Assembly (NCBI GenBank): GCA_947498055.1
Contig: CANMJA010000007.1
Coordinates: 1 to 64,000 of the forward strand
DNA from: an uncultured Tenacibaculum sp.
GTDB taxonomy: Bacteria; Bacteroidota; Bacteroidia; Flavobacteriales; Flavobacteriaceae
DNA: 64,000 nucleotides
Direction of reading: 5' to 3'
Positions within the stretch are counted from its first letter, which is position 1. Each line of letters begins with the position of its first letter. The translations under genes and the position numbers were made by a program. Below, in pieces: positions 9,389 through 16,933 of this stretch. Below the pieces are notes generated by a model that worked only from the letters and a program-made list of their open reading frames with translations, had not been told where the DNA came from and made no database searches.

Positions 9389-10222
9389 TTATTCAGATAA
9401 AATTCCTAATACTTTTTCAAGTCCACCAGGCATTTGGTCGTTTGTAGCAACCACTTTAACTCCCATAGTATACTCTTTTTCTACTTTTACTCCAGTACTT
9501 GAAGATCTTTTATACGAAGCAGAAACTTTAAATTTAACAGGACCCCATCCTCCACTAGCTTCCGCATCAATACCAAAATCACTACTAACATCTTTAGTAT
9601 ACACAGAATTTAATTTCACATTAAAATCAACCTCACAAGTTTCTATTCGTAAGCTAGGAATATTTAAAACAGATACAAAAGGTACTTCTAAACTTACATC
9701 TTCTGTAATGGTAGATCCTGAATTATCTGGATCTGGAACTGTTTTAGTATACGAGAAATCTACCATTCTTAATTTGTTGTCTTCATCAAAACCTACTTCT
9801 TGTATAAAGTTTACTGTAGATAGCGATGCATTTGCCTGTGCAGTAACGCAGGCATTTAATGGTCCTCCAATTAAGTTTTCAAAATCTATACTTCCTAATT
9901 CTGCTGCAAAATCTGCATTAGATGCATTAGATGTAGAAAATAAATTTTCATCTTTTTCTATTTGAGCAAAAATTGTTTTTAAAATTTCTACAGAAGAATT
10001 CTCTATATTTTCTTCCCATTTAGGGTCATAATTTTCTTTAAAAGAATTTAAAATTGCTAATAAATCTTCATTTTTAGTTTTTGATAATTCACTAATCTGA
10101 ATACCTGTAATATTTGAAAAGTCATTTCCAACTATATCTTTAATACCTGTAATGAACTCAATCAACTCTTTTTTATTTTTTTGAGAGTGATTTTGTTGTA
10201 AAACTGTTTGTAATTTTTTCAT
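9389..10222 (-). CDS. DUF2589-family protein
   Basis: 277 residues. Residues 1-95 are helical; from about residue 115 the sequence follows the DUF2589 pattern: LIGGPLNACVTAQANASLST, then alternating strands (KLRMVDFSYTKTV, VPFVSVLNIPSLRIETCEV) and a late glycine/serine-rich strand region (GWGPVKFKVSASYKRSS). It ends GGLEKVLGILSE. The family has no established function that I know of. This is the first gene of a five-gene minus-strand run ending in a subtilase and an I9-like protein. A long AT-rich upstream region probably holds the promoter. Confidence 0.75.
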   Translation of the reverse strand: MKKLQTVLQQNHSQKNKKELIEFITGIKDIVGNDFSNITGIQISELSKTKNEDLLAILNSFKENYDPKWEENIENSSVEILKTIFAQIEKDENLFSTSNASNADFAAELGSIDFENLIGGPLNACVTAQANASLSTVNFIQEVGFDEDNKLRMVDFSYTKTVPDPDNSGSTITEDVSLEVPFVSVLNIPSLRIETCEVDFNVKLNSVYTKDVSSDFGIDAEASGGWGPVKFKVSASYKRSSSTGVKVEKEYTMGVKVVATNDQMPGGLEKVLGILSE

Positions 10223-10876
10223 GTTATGTTAATTTTATTGGTTATTTAGTAATAGAGTAATTCCTTGTTTTTATAATAATTGTAGTGCACTAAACTTGTT
10301 AATTACTTTCTATTATATCTAGCTACAAAACTAGAAGCAATGGAAAAAATAATAACAGGGGTATTTCCCTTTTAAAGCAAGTGTAATAGCTTGAAAAATG
10401 AAGGATTAAAACACTTGTCTTTTTTATAAACGAAAAATTAATTAACTTTAAAACAAATATTTAAATAATATCAATTAAACAATAAATTGAATATTTTGAT
10501 TTGTTTGTATTGGAAGATAGTAAAAGAAAATTATGGTTTTAATAATTCATTCTTTTAAAGAATTTCTTGTTTTTTGATTGAATTATATAAAAAATTCCAT
10601 ACTTATTTAAACTTAAATAAACAGGAAAGAATTTGGGGTAGATATCTGGGCAAGTTTATGAAACATTTTAAAAGTATACTTTTTAAAATCTAAATTATAA
10701 AATTTAAAAACTCTATTTTATCTTGATAACTCACTCATTAAATGGGTAAAAAAAATCAGAATTGAATTACTTCAACTCTGATTTTATAACTTTTTTCTGA
10801 AAGTGCTTTTTTAAGTTACAATTTTATTCATTAAATAGATTGTAAATACACTTTCTTATAACTAAACAAAAAATAG
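10223..10876. other. Intergenic region upstream of the DUF2589 cassette
   Basis: About 650 AT-rich bases. Apart from the terminator of the G8-domain gene near 10753-10784, I see no gene, repeat or RNA. The half nearest 10222 should carry the promoter of the DUF2589 cassette. Confidence 0.4.
10753..10784 (-). terminator. Terminator of the G8-domain gene
   Basis: A 14-bp near-perfect stem (10753-10766 with 10771-10784, loop of four) is followed on the minus strand by a run of eight T. Confidence 0.75.
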
Positions 10877-13738
10877 TTACTTCACAATAATTAACTTACT
10901 GGTAGTTTTAACACCAGAAGAAAACTCTATTTCTACAATAAACATTCCTTCTAATAAACTAGATACATCTAATATCTCAGCAGCACTTTCCATATCTTTG
11001 CTTAGCTTCAAATTACCGTGTTTATCAAAAATATTAATTTTACTCCCTTGCCATTTTTCAGTTTCTATAGTTACTTCTTTAGTACTAGTTGGATTTGGAA
11101 ATACTTTAATAACTGCTTTTGAGTTTTCTAATTCTTCAGCTTCCTTCATATCGAAGTCTGTACCTCTATTAGCTACCAAAGTAGTACTGTCTTCAGTAAT
11201 ATTAGAAACTATTACTGTAGTTTTATCAGTAACCATTTTATTAGACAATGAAGTAACTATTAAGTTTGCTTTTCCATTAGATACTGGTGTTATTTCACCT
11301 GTTTTAGAATTAACAATCATTACACTTTTATCTGAAGAAGACCAAGTAACTGATTTATCAGTAGCATTAGAAGGAAATACAAGGTAATTAGGAGATGATT
11401 TTTTATTTTTTGAAGTAAGTCGTATCTCTTCAAAGTTTTTAAGATCTATATCTGAAACTTTTACTTCTTCGTTTTTTTTCTTTTCTACAAAATACCAGCC
11501 AGATAGAACACGACTTTGTAATCCATTTTTAACAGCAACTGCTAAGATAACAGATCGTTTTTTGTTAAAAGTAATCGTTTCTCCATTATATTTATGTGCC
11601 TCATCAAGATCTAAGCCTTTAATTGCTGATGTATCTTGCTTCCAAGTACTACCTCCGTTTGCTTCCGCAAGAGAATAATATACTGTAGTACCAGGTTCAG
11701 AGATAATTTTAAACTTTACTTCTTCATTATGTATTCCAGGAGTTTCTGAAAAATAAGGCCTTTCTGGAATTTCTTGCACATTTACATTATCTTTAAAATG
11801 TTTTGCGTCCATATTATCCGCAATTTGTCCATCTTTTAAAAAGAATTTACTTTTTATATCTACATATAATTTACTATCGTCTTTCTCTCTTAGTTTACCA
11901 GATTTATCTCTTATTATTTGAAATCCATCTTTAAAACCATAAACTGTTATATTTTCAGCAATGGTCCATCCTTTTGTAGATAACCTAAATAAATGATCAA
12001 AAGTAGAATTAGCATAAACAGCTACTTTTCCTTTATGTTTTGATAATCCATCATCTCTTAATATTCTTACATTTTTAAGATGAAGATTTCTCATGTAAGT
12101 AATCTTTAATCCATTTCTACCTGTAGTATTAAGTGATAAGAAATTTTCAAAAAGATTATTTGTATTATATTTTCCATTTAGCTCAAGATCAACTATAGAA
12201 AGACCATGTACTCCTCCATAATTAGTATTATTTCTAAAAAAATTAATACCTACATGTTTTGCACTTACTAACTTATCTCCACCACCTTGCGAAGGATTAT
12301 CGTGTACACTATAATCATACTTATGTAAATCATCTGGAGCCTTTCTTGTAATAATAGCAAAACCAGCCATATTTTGATCTGTAGCTACATTTCCTTCCCA
12401 TCTTACGGTAGCACCTGTAGTTGCCCAAAAACCAACTCCAATATGTCCATGATCACCATTTTTTCTTTTTTTCTCTGCAAAATCTCCTGAGTTCTTTGAT
12501 GACCCTTTAGAATAGATCGCAATGTTTCTTCTAAAACCACCTAATTCTGATCCATTTTCGTCTGTAAAATGAGATCCTAAAACATTATAAGACGCATTAT
12601 CGTCAAACCAAACATTCGACTCGTGATTTACGAACCCCCATCCTGGGCTTCCCCAAACTACACAACCTTTTACATAACCACTTTTTCCGTTTTTATCAGT
12701 ATCTCCAGCTCTATGAAAATGTAGAGCATATCTTCCTACTGTATTTGTAGTAGGAGCAACTACAGGTTTTTCTAATTCAATTGCCTTATTAGTTCTTCCT
12801 AATTCCTCTAATTGAACATATTTCATATCAACTTCTTGCTGATGCATGAACATAATATGTCCTCTACGATGAACATTTGTTTTATTTTCAGATTCGATAA
12901 TTATATTCCTAGAATAGTTAGCTACATAAGGATATAACCCAGCAAAAGCAGGATTTGATGATTTAACCGTTCTATTATTTTTTGTAGGATGGTCTAATGT
13001 AATTGTTTTGCCATTAATATTTTTAATAGTAAACTCTTCTTGTTGTTTACTTAAAATTCCAGAAATTACAATTCTATCTCCTTTTTTCCAATTAGTTGGC
13101 GCTTCTTCTAAATCAAAAGAAGAAGTTCCTTTAGAAAACCATTGATTCGCTTTTACAAAACTTGTTTTTTCTGCTCCATGCCATTCTATTTTACCTAAAG
13201 CTATGATACCTCTACTTAATAATTGAGGATCGTACTTAATATTAATATTTCCATTATCTAAAATAAGTATCTTAGCGCTAACATCTTGTTTAATAGGGTT
13301 ACTTTCTGTTCCTATTATTAAACTACTATGAGGCATTGTTATTAATGTTTCTACATTAAGTTGTGTATTAACTTCTGTTGAAAACACTAATGATCCGTCT
13401 ACTCGTATAGTAGATAATCTTTGAGTGAAAACGTCATCTACTGTAACTTCAATAGATTTAGGAATAATTACTTTTGCATTTTTTGAAGGTATAGCTCCTC
13501 CCCAAGTTGTAACATCACTCCAATTTCCTGACTGAACAGCTTTATGAGTTACATTACTATCTGGAGCTAAGCGCATAGATTGATGAACATGCTCTTGATG
13601 TCCTTGATGTCCTTGATGTCCTTGATGGTGTTGTGAAAAAATAAAATTACTTGTACATAACACTATTATTACAAGAAGTTTTTTCAACTGTAAATAGGGA
13701 TTTTTTTTTCTCATTAGATTGAATGATTTAAATTTCAC
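10877..13738 (-). CDS. Secreted G8-domain/CEMIP-like protein with T9SS signal
   Basis: 953 residues. A signal peptide (about 1-35) precedes a histidine-rich stretch made of HQG repeats. A G8 domain follows (about 70-200, NWSDVTTWGGAIPSKNAKV), then a long parallel beta-helix region (about 290-620) as in the vertebrate hyaluronan-binding proteins CEMIP and TMEM2. Next come a bacterial Ig-like domain (about 760-860, VTWSSSDKSVMIVN) and a C-terminal type IX sorting domain (KVFPNPTSTKEVTIE through KLIIVK). It is probably exported by the T9SS and attached to the surface or released; binding or cleavage of glycosaminoglycan-like polymers is the family-based guess. It is monocistronic with its own terminator. 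Confidence 0.85.
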   Translation of the reverse strand: MKFKSFNLMRKKNPYLQLKKLLVIIVLCTSNFIFSQHHQGHQGHQGHQEHVHQSMRLAPDSNVTHKAVQSGNWSDVTTWGGAIPSKNAKVIIPKSIEVTVDDVFTQRLSTIRVDGSLVFSTEVNTQLNVETLITMPHSSLIIGTESNPIKQDVSAKILILDNGNINIKYDPQLLSRGIIALGKIEWHGAEKTSFVKANQWFSKGTSSFDLEEAPTNWKKGDRIVISGILSKQQEEFTIKNINGKTITLDHPTKNNRTVKSSNPAFAGLYPYVANYSRNIIIESENKTNVHRRGHIMFMHQQEVDMKYVQLEELGRTNKAIELEKPVVAPTTNTVGRYALHFHRAGDTDKNGKSGYVKGCVVWGSPGWGFVNHESNVWFDDNASYNVLGSHFTDENGSELGGFRRNIAIYSKGSSKNSGDFAEKKRKNGDHGHIGVGFWATTGATVRWEGNVATDQNMAGFAIITRKAPDDLHKYDYSVHDNPSQGGGDKLVSAKHVGINFFRNNTNYGGVHGLSIVDLELNGKYNTNNLFENFLSLNTTGRNGLKITYMRNLHLKNVRILRDDGLSKHKGKVAVYANSTFDHLFRLSTKGWTIAENITVYGFKDGFQIIRDKSGKLREKDDSKLYVDIKSKFFLKDGQIADNMDAKHFKDNVNVQEIPERPYFSETPGIHNEEVKFKIISEPGTTVYYSLAEANGGSTWKQDTSAIKGLDLDEAHKYNGETITFNKKRSVILAVAVKNGLQSRVLSGWYFVEKKKNEEVKVSDIDLKNFEEIRLTSKNKKSSPNYLVFPSNATDKSVTWSSSDKSVMIVNSKTGEITPVSNGKANLIVTSLSNKMVTDKTTVIVSNITEDSTTLVANRGTDFDMKEAEELENSKAVIKVFPNPTSTKEVTIETEKWQGSKINIFDKHGNLKLSKDMESAAEILDVSSLLEGMFIVEIEFSSGVKTTSKLIIVK
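13591..13628 (-). repeat. 9-bp tandem repeat coding for HQG units
   Basis: Four consecutive copies of a 9-base unit (plus-strand TCCTTGATG, first copy CTCTTGATG) encode the HQG triplets at the mature N-terminus of the G8-domain protein. Copy-number changes would stay in frame. Confidence 0.8.
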
Positions 13739-13804
13739 AAAAATTTGATTGATCTATTTTTAAATTTAACAAGTCAAAAGTATTTAAATGTGACACAAAA
13801 AAAT

Positions 13805-13820
13805 CCCCTGAATACAGTGG
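13805..13820 (-). terminator. Probable terminator after the slipin gene
   Basis: On the minus strand CCACTG-TATT-CAGGGG forms a short stem with one mismatch, followed by seven T. It lies about 190 bases beyond the slipin stop codon. Confidence 0.5.
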
Positions 13821-14005
13821 TTTTTTTTTAAGTAAAAATTTAATCATTAAGAGAATATAGAAGAAGTATCGAAGTATAAGTTCTTCATAATAAAAGGCAA
13901 GTTAATAAGCCATTTTTTGTGTATAAAACCTCTTATTTGATGACTATATTATAACACAAAATTAAATAACAGAACTGCTACCAATAATATATTGATAGCA
14001 ATTCG

Positions 14006-15106
14006 TTATTTATTTACAGTAAAAATATCTTTTAACTGTTTTACCATGTTTCCATTTCCAGAGACACTAATTTCCCCTACTTTTTCAGCTATTTTTTCTA
14101 CATACTCCATCTCTTTTAATTTAAATAACATTTCGTTATCCTCCATTAATTTTGCAGTATTAAGTAAACTTCTGGTAGAGGCTGTTTCTTCTCTTCTCAT
14201 AATTACATTAGCTTGTGCTTTCTTTTGAGCTATTAAAACCTGATTCATAATTTCTTTCATATCTCCAGGTAAAATAATATCTCTAATTCCACAATTTAAT
14301 ACCTGAACACCTAGTTCTTTTGTTTTTTTAGATACTTCTTCAAACACAGCATTCGCTACACTTTCTTTCTTTTCTAATAACTCATCTAAACTGTATCCGC
14401 CAACATAAGTTCTTAAAACCAATTGCATTAAAAGATATAATTGCTTTTCATATTCTTTATTATCTAACAATGCTTTTTCTATATTAACTACCTTATATTG
14501 GGTGTAAAAATTAATTCTTACTGTGGCTTTATCTTTCGTTAATAATTCTTGTCCTGCTATCTCTAATTGTAATTGTCTTGTATCTGCTTTTGCTATTTTA
14601 ATCGTTGTATCATTTTTCCAGAAGCGATAAATTCCTCCTGTTAATGTCTTGGCATGTACATCATCTATTAATAAAATCGCTTTTTCATAAGTAGCTACTT
14701 CAAATAATCTTATGTGTTTACTTAACTCATAATTACTAAATAATGTTTTATCAAAATTTTCTGTAATATAAATTTTACTAGTATCTATTTTTTGAAATGT
14801 TCTATTTACTAATCCTTTCCAAAAAACATACCTTCCTGCTTGTAAAACCCTTTTAAAGTTTTCGTTTTCATAAACTAAAATCAACTCATTATCTTTTACT
14901 TGCACAATTTCTAGCATTTCTACGAACTCTTTATCTTCTAATAAAATCTCTATAGCTACGCCAGAATGAAATTCTTGTGTGACATCATAAATAATAACAT
15001 CTTGATTAAAGCCTAACCAATAAGTTCCTTTAGTTAGTACTTTTTGATAGTCTCCTTTTTTAAAAACTAATCCTACTTTTCCTGTGTTAATTCTTACTTT
15101 TTTCAT
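14006..15106 (-). CDS. Slipin (SPFH/band-7) family protein
   Basis: 366 residues. Residues 1-170 form an unusual N-terminal half with two repeats of a beta segment (VGLVFKKGDYQKVLTKGTYW and ILVYENENFKRVLQAGRYVF). Residues 175-310 are a typical SPFH core: DKATVRINFYTQYKV, then a helical stretch with LGVQVLNCGIRDIILPGDM and QKKAQANVIMRREET. No classical transmembrane anchor is evident. Slipins recur in bacterial RtcB/Ro RNA-repair neighbourhoods (established from comparative genomics), and here it is the last gene of the RNA-repair island, downstream of the tRNA array. Confidence 0.85.
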   Translation of the reverse strand: MKKVRINTGKVGLVFKKGDYQKVLTKGTYWLGFNQDVIIYDVTQEFHSGVAIEILLEDKEFVEMLEIVQVKDNELILVYENENFKRVLQAGRYVFWKGLVNRTFQKIDTSKIYITENFDKTLFSNYELSKHIRLFEVATYEKAILLIDDVHAKTLTGGIYRFWKNDTTIKIAKADTRQLQLEIAGQELLTKDKATVRINFYTQYKVVNIEKALLDNKEYEKQLYLLMQLVLRTYVGGYSLDELLEKKESVANAVFEEVSKKTKELGVQVLNCGIRDIILPGDMKEIMNQVLIAQKKAQANVIMRREETASTRSLLNTAKLMEDNEMLFKLKEMEYVEKIAEKVGEISVSGNGNMVKQLKDIFTVNK

Positions 15107-15424
15107 TTTATCTTTTTATTTATTATAATTTCTTTTATAGAAATTTTGTTTTTTATTTTTTAAAAACAATACACTTAAATACTTTTAAACAAACGGAAAT
15201 AATTATATTAATATTTGTTTATACCTTATTTTTAGAAATGGATTGTTACCATAAATAATAACAACTGATTGCTAAAAAAGCAGGTATCGACTTGTATTAA
15301 AAATAAGAACTTCAAAGTACGTTTAAGAGTGTTCTTTGCAGAACGAATTTAAAACGCATTGTTTTTTCTTAATTCATCAGTTTTATAAGATGATGAGCTT
15401 TGTGGATGAATTTTTAGTTCATCA
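15107..15424 (-). other. Trailer between tRNA-like sequences and slipin
   Basis: No gene. The part just downstream of the last tRNA half contains repeated TTCATC/GATGAA motifs: GATGAA and TTCATC flank a 7-base loop at 15410-15428, and another copy lies near 15371. These could fold with the tRNA half. The remaining bases down to 15107 are AT-rich and featureless. Confidence 0.3.
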
Positions 15425-15511
15425 GTTAACCTACGTTATAAATGTAGTGCTCTAACCAACTGAGCTACAAGACCTTTTTAATTGTCTTGACAGGACTCGA
15501 ACCTGTGACTT
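15425..15511 (-). tRNA. Candidate circularly permuted tRNA, anticodon TAT (3' half before 5' half)
   Basis: In transcription order a 3' half comes first: T-arm ACAGG-TTCGAGT-CCTGT, acceptor CAAGAC. After a 9-base AT linker comes a 5' half: GTCTTG, then TA, a perfect D-arm GCTCAGTTGGTTAGAGC and a complete anticodon arm CTACA-TTTATAA-CGTAG (anticodon TAT, U33 present). GTCTTG pairs with the upstream CAAGAC over six bases. The break would lie in the variable loop. The conserved residues T8, A14, G18-G19 and TTCGA are all present, which argues against random decay. The 1-72 position is a G-A mismatch and A31-C39 is mismatched. Alternative: a deletion product of two tandem tRNAs, now inactive. Confidence 0.4.
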
Positions 15512-15579
15512 TCTATTGCTTTAACCGGACTTAGCTACATAACTTTTGTTATGGCAGGATTCGAACCTGCGTAGATAGA
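15512..15579 (-). tRNA. Candidate circularly permuted tRNA with break in the anticodon loop
   Basis: Transcription order is anticodon-stem 3' strand TCTAT, variable CTAC, T-arm GCAGG-TTCGAAT-CCTGC, acceptor CATAAC, an AAAA linker, then acceptor GTTATG, TA, D-arm GCTAAGTCCGGTTAAAGC and anticodon-stem 5' strand ATAGA. Two separate helices match across the permutation: GTTATG/CATAAC (6 bp) and ATAGA/TCTAT (5 bp). Joining the ends with about seven flanking bases would give a full-length tRNA. The anticodon cannot be read because the break is in the loop, and no simple junction gives U33, which speaks against a functional product. The next permuted candidate begins at the following base. Confidence 0.4.
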
Positions 15580-15611
15580 ATGATTATTTTTTGGTGAATA
15601 ATCGAAACCTT

Positions 15612-15694
15612 CAAGTCAAGTTGCACATACAAACTCCATACAAAATGTAGAGTTGTATACAATGGTGCTATACAGAAACACGCAACAAGACTTG
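15612..15694 (-). ncRNA. Candidate structured RNA between tRNA halves
   Basis: The ends pair: minus-strand CAAGTCTTGTTGCG (15694-15681) with GCAACTTGACTTG (15624-15612), about 12 bp with two mismatches. Inside, a second helix pairs 15627-15636 with 15650-15658. A long terminal stem with an internal hairpin recalls the general build of Y RNAs, which are encoded near RtcB/Ro loci in other bacteria. I see no conserved Y-RNA motif, so this is only a fold-level observation. Confidence 0.35.
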
Positions 15695-15724
15695 CTTGAT
15701 ATTTTTGTAATGTTAATGAACTTG

Positions 15725-15929
15725 TTCCTCTTATCAGATTCGAACTGATACTCTTCAATAAATTGAAGCTGATTGGCTCTAAATGCGCTTCCCTACTTTC
15801 ATTCTCGTTGATTTCGGTGCTTCTGCAAAATCTATTCATTAGTAAGAAAATTACTAACAACATCATCCAAACACTCCATGGTTTAGTTTCAATCTTTTAC
15901 CACAGCTCTTCCTTTTGAGCTAAAGAGGC
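15725..15929 (-). tRNA. tRNA-like gene interrupted between anticodon arm and T arm
   Basis: The 5' part (15929-15878) is GCCTCTT, TA, a good D-arm GCTCAAAAGGAAGAGC and an anticodon stem GTGGT/ACCAT enclosing 16 rather than 7 bases. About 123 bases later comes a T-arm ATCAG-TTCGAAT-CTGAT followed by AAGAGG (15749-15725), which pairs with CCTCTT of the 5' part. The intervening DNA contains two hairpins (TTAGTAA/TTACTAA and CTTCAA/TTGAAG) but no ORF. The element could be an intron-bearing tRNA or two unrelated tRNA remnants. The 1-72 pair is again G-A. Confidence 0.35.
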
Positions 15930-15974
15930 TTTTTAATTTACCTCACCATACTTCCCCGTTATGGTAAGGCCAAC

Positions 15975-16061
15975 TTTTTCTTTGCAATTCTCCCTTCGTC
16001 GTTATCCTTTTTCATAATAACACTGCAAATATTCCACAGTATTACGCATTCTTTTTGCGTA
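15975..16061 (-). promoter_or_regulatory. Shared palindromic promoter element, copy 1
   Basis: Palindrome TACGCA-N7-TGCGTA (16043-16061). On the minus strand it is followed after exactly 10 bases by ATATTTG, then (C/T)AGT and TTATGA(A/G)AAA. Copies 2 (20387-20405) and 3 (42820-42838) share the same spacing. Further downstream GGGAGAATTGCAAA is shared with copy 2. The palindrome covers the -33 region of a Bacteroidetes-type promoter, so a regulator probably binds there. This copy drives the split tRNA region and perhaps slipin. Confidence 0.6.
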
Positions 16062-16084
16062 TTAAAAAATATTTTAAAAATTTG

Positions 16085-16157
16085 TAGGAATAGCAAGACT
16101 CGAACTCGCATCTTTAGAATCGTACTCTAAAATTTTATCCAATTAAACTATATTCCT
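16085..16157 (-). tRNA. tRNA-Arg (ACG)
   Basis: Seven-bp acceptor AGGAATA/TATTCCT, D-stem GTTT/AAAT, anticodon arm TTAGA-GTACGAT-TCTAA with U33 and anticodon ACG, and T-arm GCGAG-TTCGAGT-CTTGC. The discriminator is A; CCA is not encoded. It lies between the YkuK gene and promoter copy 1. Confidence 0.8.
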
Positions 16158-16218
16158 TTTTAAAATGAATAACTTCAATAGTAAATCTCCATACATTCAT
16201 TTTTTATTATCACTATAA

Positions 16219-16704
16219 TTAAACCACACTATCTGCACAAGATGAACTTGCAAAAGCATAAGGTTTTGCTTTAAATTCGAACCCCATTCCTAAAATATAA
16301 CTCATCGCATCTTTAAGAGCTACATTCGATTTAAATTTTTCGTCTGTATTTATATCGGCATGTACCTCTAAACCTACTTTATAAATATCTAATACATTAC
16401 AAATTTCATAAGCTACTTCTACAGACATCGTTACTTCTTTTAACATACGCTCTTTAATGCTTATCTGTTTTCCTCCTTTGCTATTCCGCATAAACATAAA
16501 TGCGCCTTTTCCTTCTCTTACTACGACAATTACCGTAGCATATTCTATGTGCGTTTTATAAGCTTGAGAATCTGATCCTACGCAAATTTTTAATTGATTA
16601 CCTGCTTTTTGTTCTTTTCGAATTGATTGTTCAACCACATTGGTAATAGATTGATTAAATAATTCTCCTTTTAAATTCCGCCATTTTTGTTTTACAATTT
16701 TCAT
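16219..16704 (-). CDS. YkuK-like RNase H-fold protein (DUF458)
   Basis: 161 residues, matching the YkuK family, which has a ribonuclease H-like fold. The first acidic motif is CVGSDSQAYKTHIEYATVIVV, the second region holds LEVHADINTDEKFKSN, and the C-terminus is FAFSS-like (YAFASSSCADSVV). Acidic residues at the end of strand 1 and in HADIN could bind metal as in RNase H. Biochemical activity of the family is poorly known. The gene is embedded in the tRNA array between tRNA-Arg and a tRNA-Phe-like gene, suggesting a role in handling those transcripts (inference). Confidence 0.85.
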   Translation of the reverse strand: MKIVKQKWRNLKGELFNQSITNVVEQSIRKEQKAGNQLKICVGSDSQAYKTHIEYATVIVVVREGKGAFMFMRNSKGGKQISIKERMLKEVTMSVEVAYEICNVLDIYKVGLEVHADINTDEKFKSNVALKDAMSYILGMGFEFKAKPYAFASSSCADSVV

Positions 16705-16736
16705 TTTTTCTTTTTTTAACTAAACATTTTCTTTTG

Positions 16737-16806
16737 TGGAACAAACTGGAATTGAACCTGTATCTTCGGAACTTCCATCCGATACATTGACCAACTTTGC
16801 TATTCC
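16737..16806 (-). tRNA. tRNA-like gene, loop TGGAAGT (possibly Phe GAA), non-canonical
   Basis: Acceptor GGAATAG pairs with TTGTTCC using two G-U pairs. The anticodon stem is a perfect TCGGA/TCCGA, but the loop reads TGGAAGT: position 33 is G instead of U, position 37 is G, and centred reading gives GAA (Phe). The T-stem ACAGG/CCAGT has one mismatch, and the D-arm lacks a normal GC stem. Total length is 70. It is either a degenerate gene or a specialised non-decoding RNA. Confidence 0.5.
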
Positions 16807-16840
16807 TCTTTATTATTAAGTGCTTTTTAATCACTTTTTG

Positions 16841-16912
16841 TAAACCTGATAGGATTTGAACCTATACCACAAGAGTCAAAGTCTTGTATGCTAACCATTA
16901 CACTACAGGTTT
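16841..16912 (-). tRNA. tRNA-Gln (TTG)
   Basis: All arms are intact: acceptor AAACCTG/CAGGTTT, D-stem GTGT/GCAT, anticodon arm CAAGA-CTTTGAC-TCTTG (anticodon TTG) and T-arm ATAGG-TTCAAAT-CCTAT, with discriminator A and no encoded CCA. Confidence 0.88.
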
Positions 16913-16933
16913 TCTTCTAGAGAAAGAAATTTG

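Noticed and set aside
15549..15866. Minus-strand open frame of 105 codons
   Set aside because: It runs through tRNA halves and the structured RNA candidate; its translation follows tRNA T-arm sequence and has no protein character.
15725..15929. Group I intron in a tRNA
   Set aside because: The insertion of about 123 bases is too short for a group I core and lacks its conserved P/Q/R/S elements.
15425..15929. tmRNA or two-piece tmRNA
   Set aside because: No alanine-type G3-U70 acceptor, no tag-peptide frame and no pseudoknot region; the pieces look like ordinary tRNA arms.
15975..16015. 18-codon ORF in promoter copy 1 (MKKDNDEGRIAKKK...)
   Set aside because: The reading frame is not kept in copies 2 and 3; the nucleotide conservation fits a promoter and leader better.
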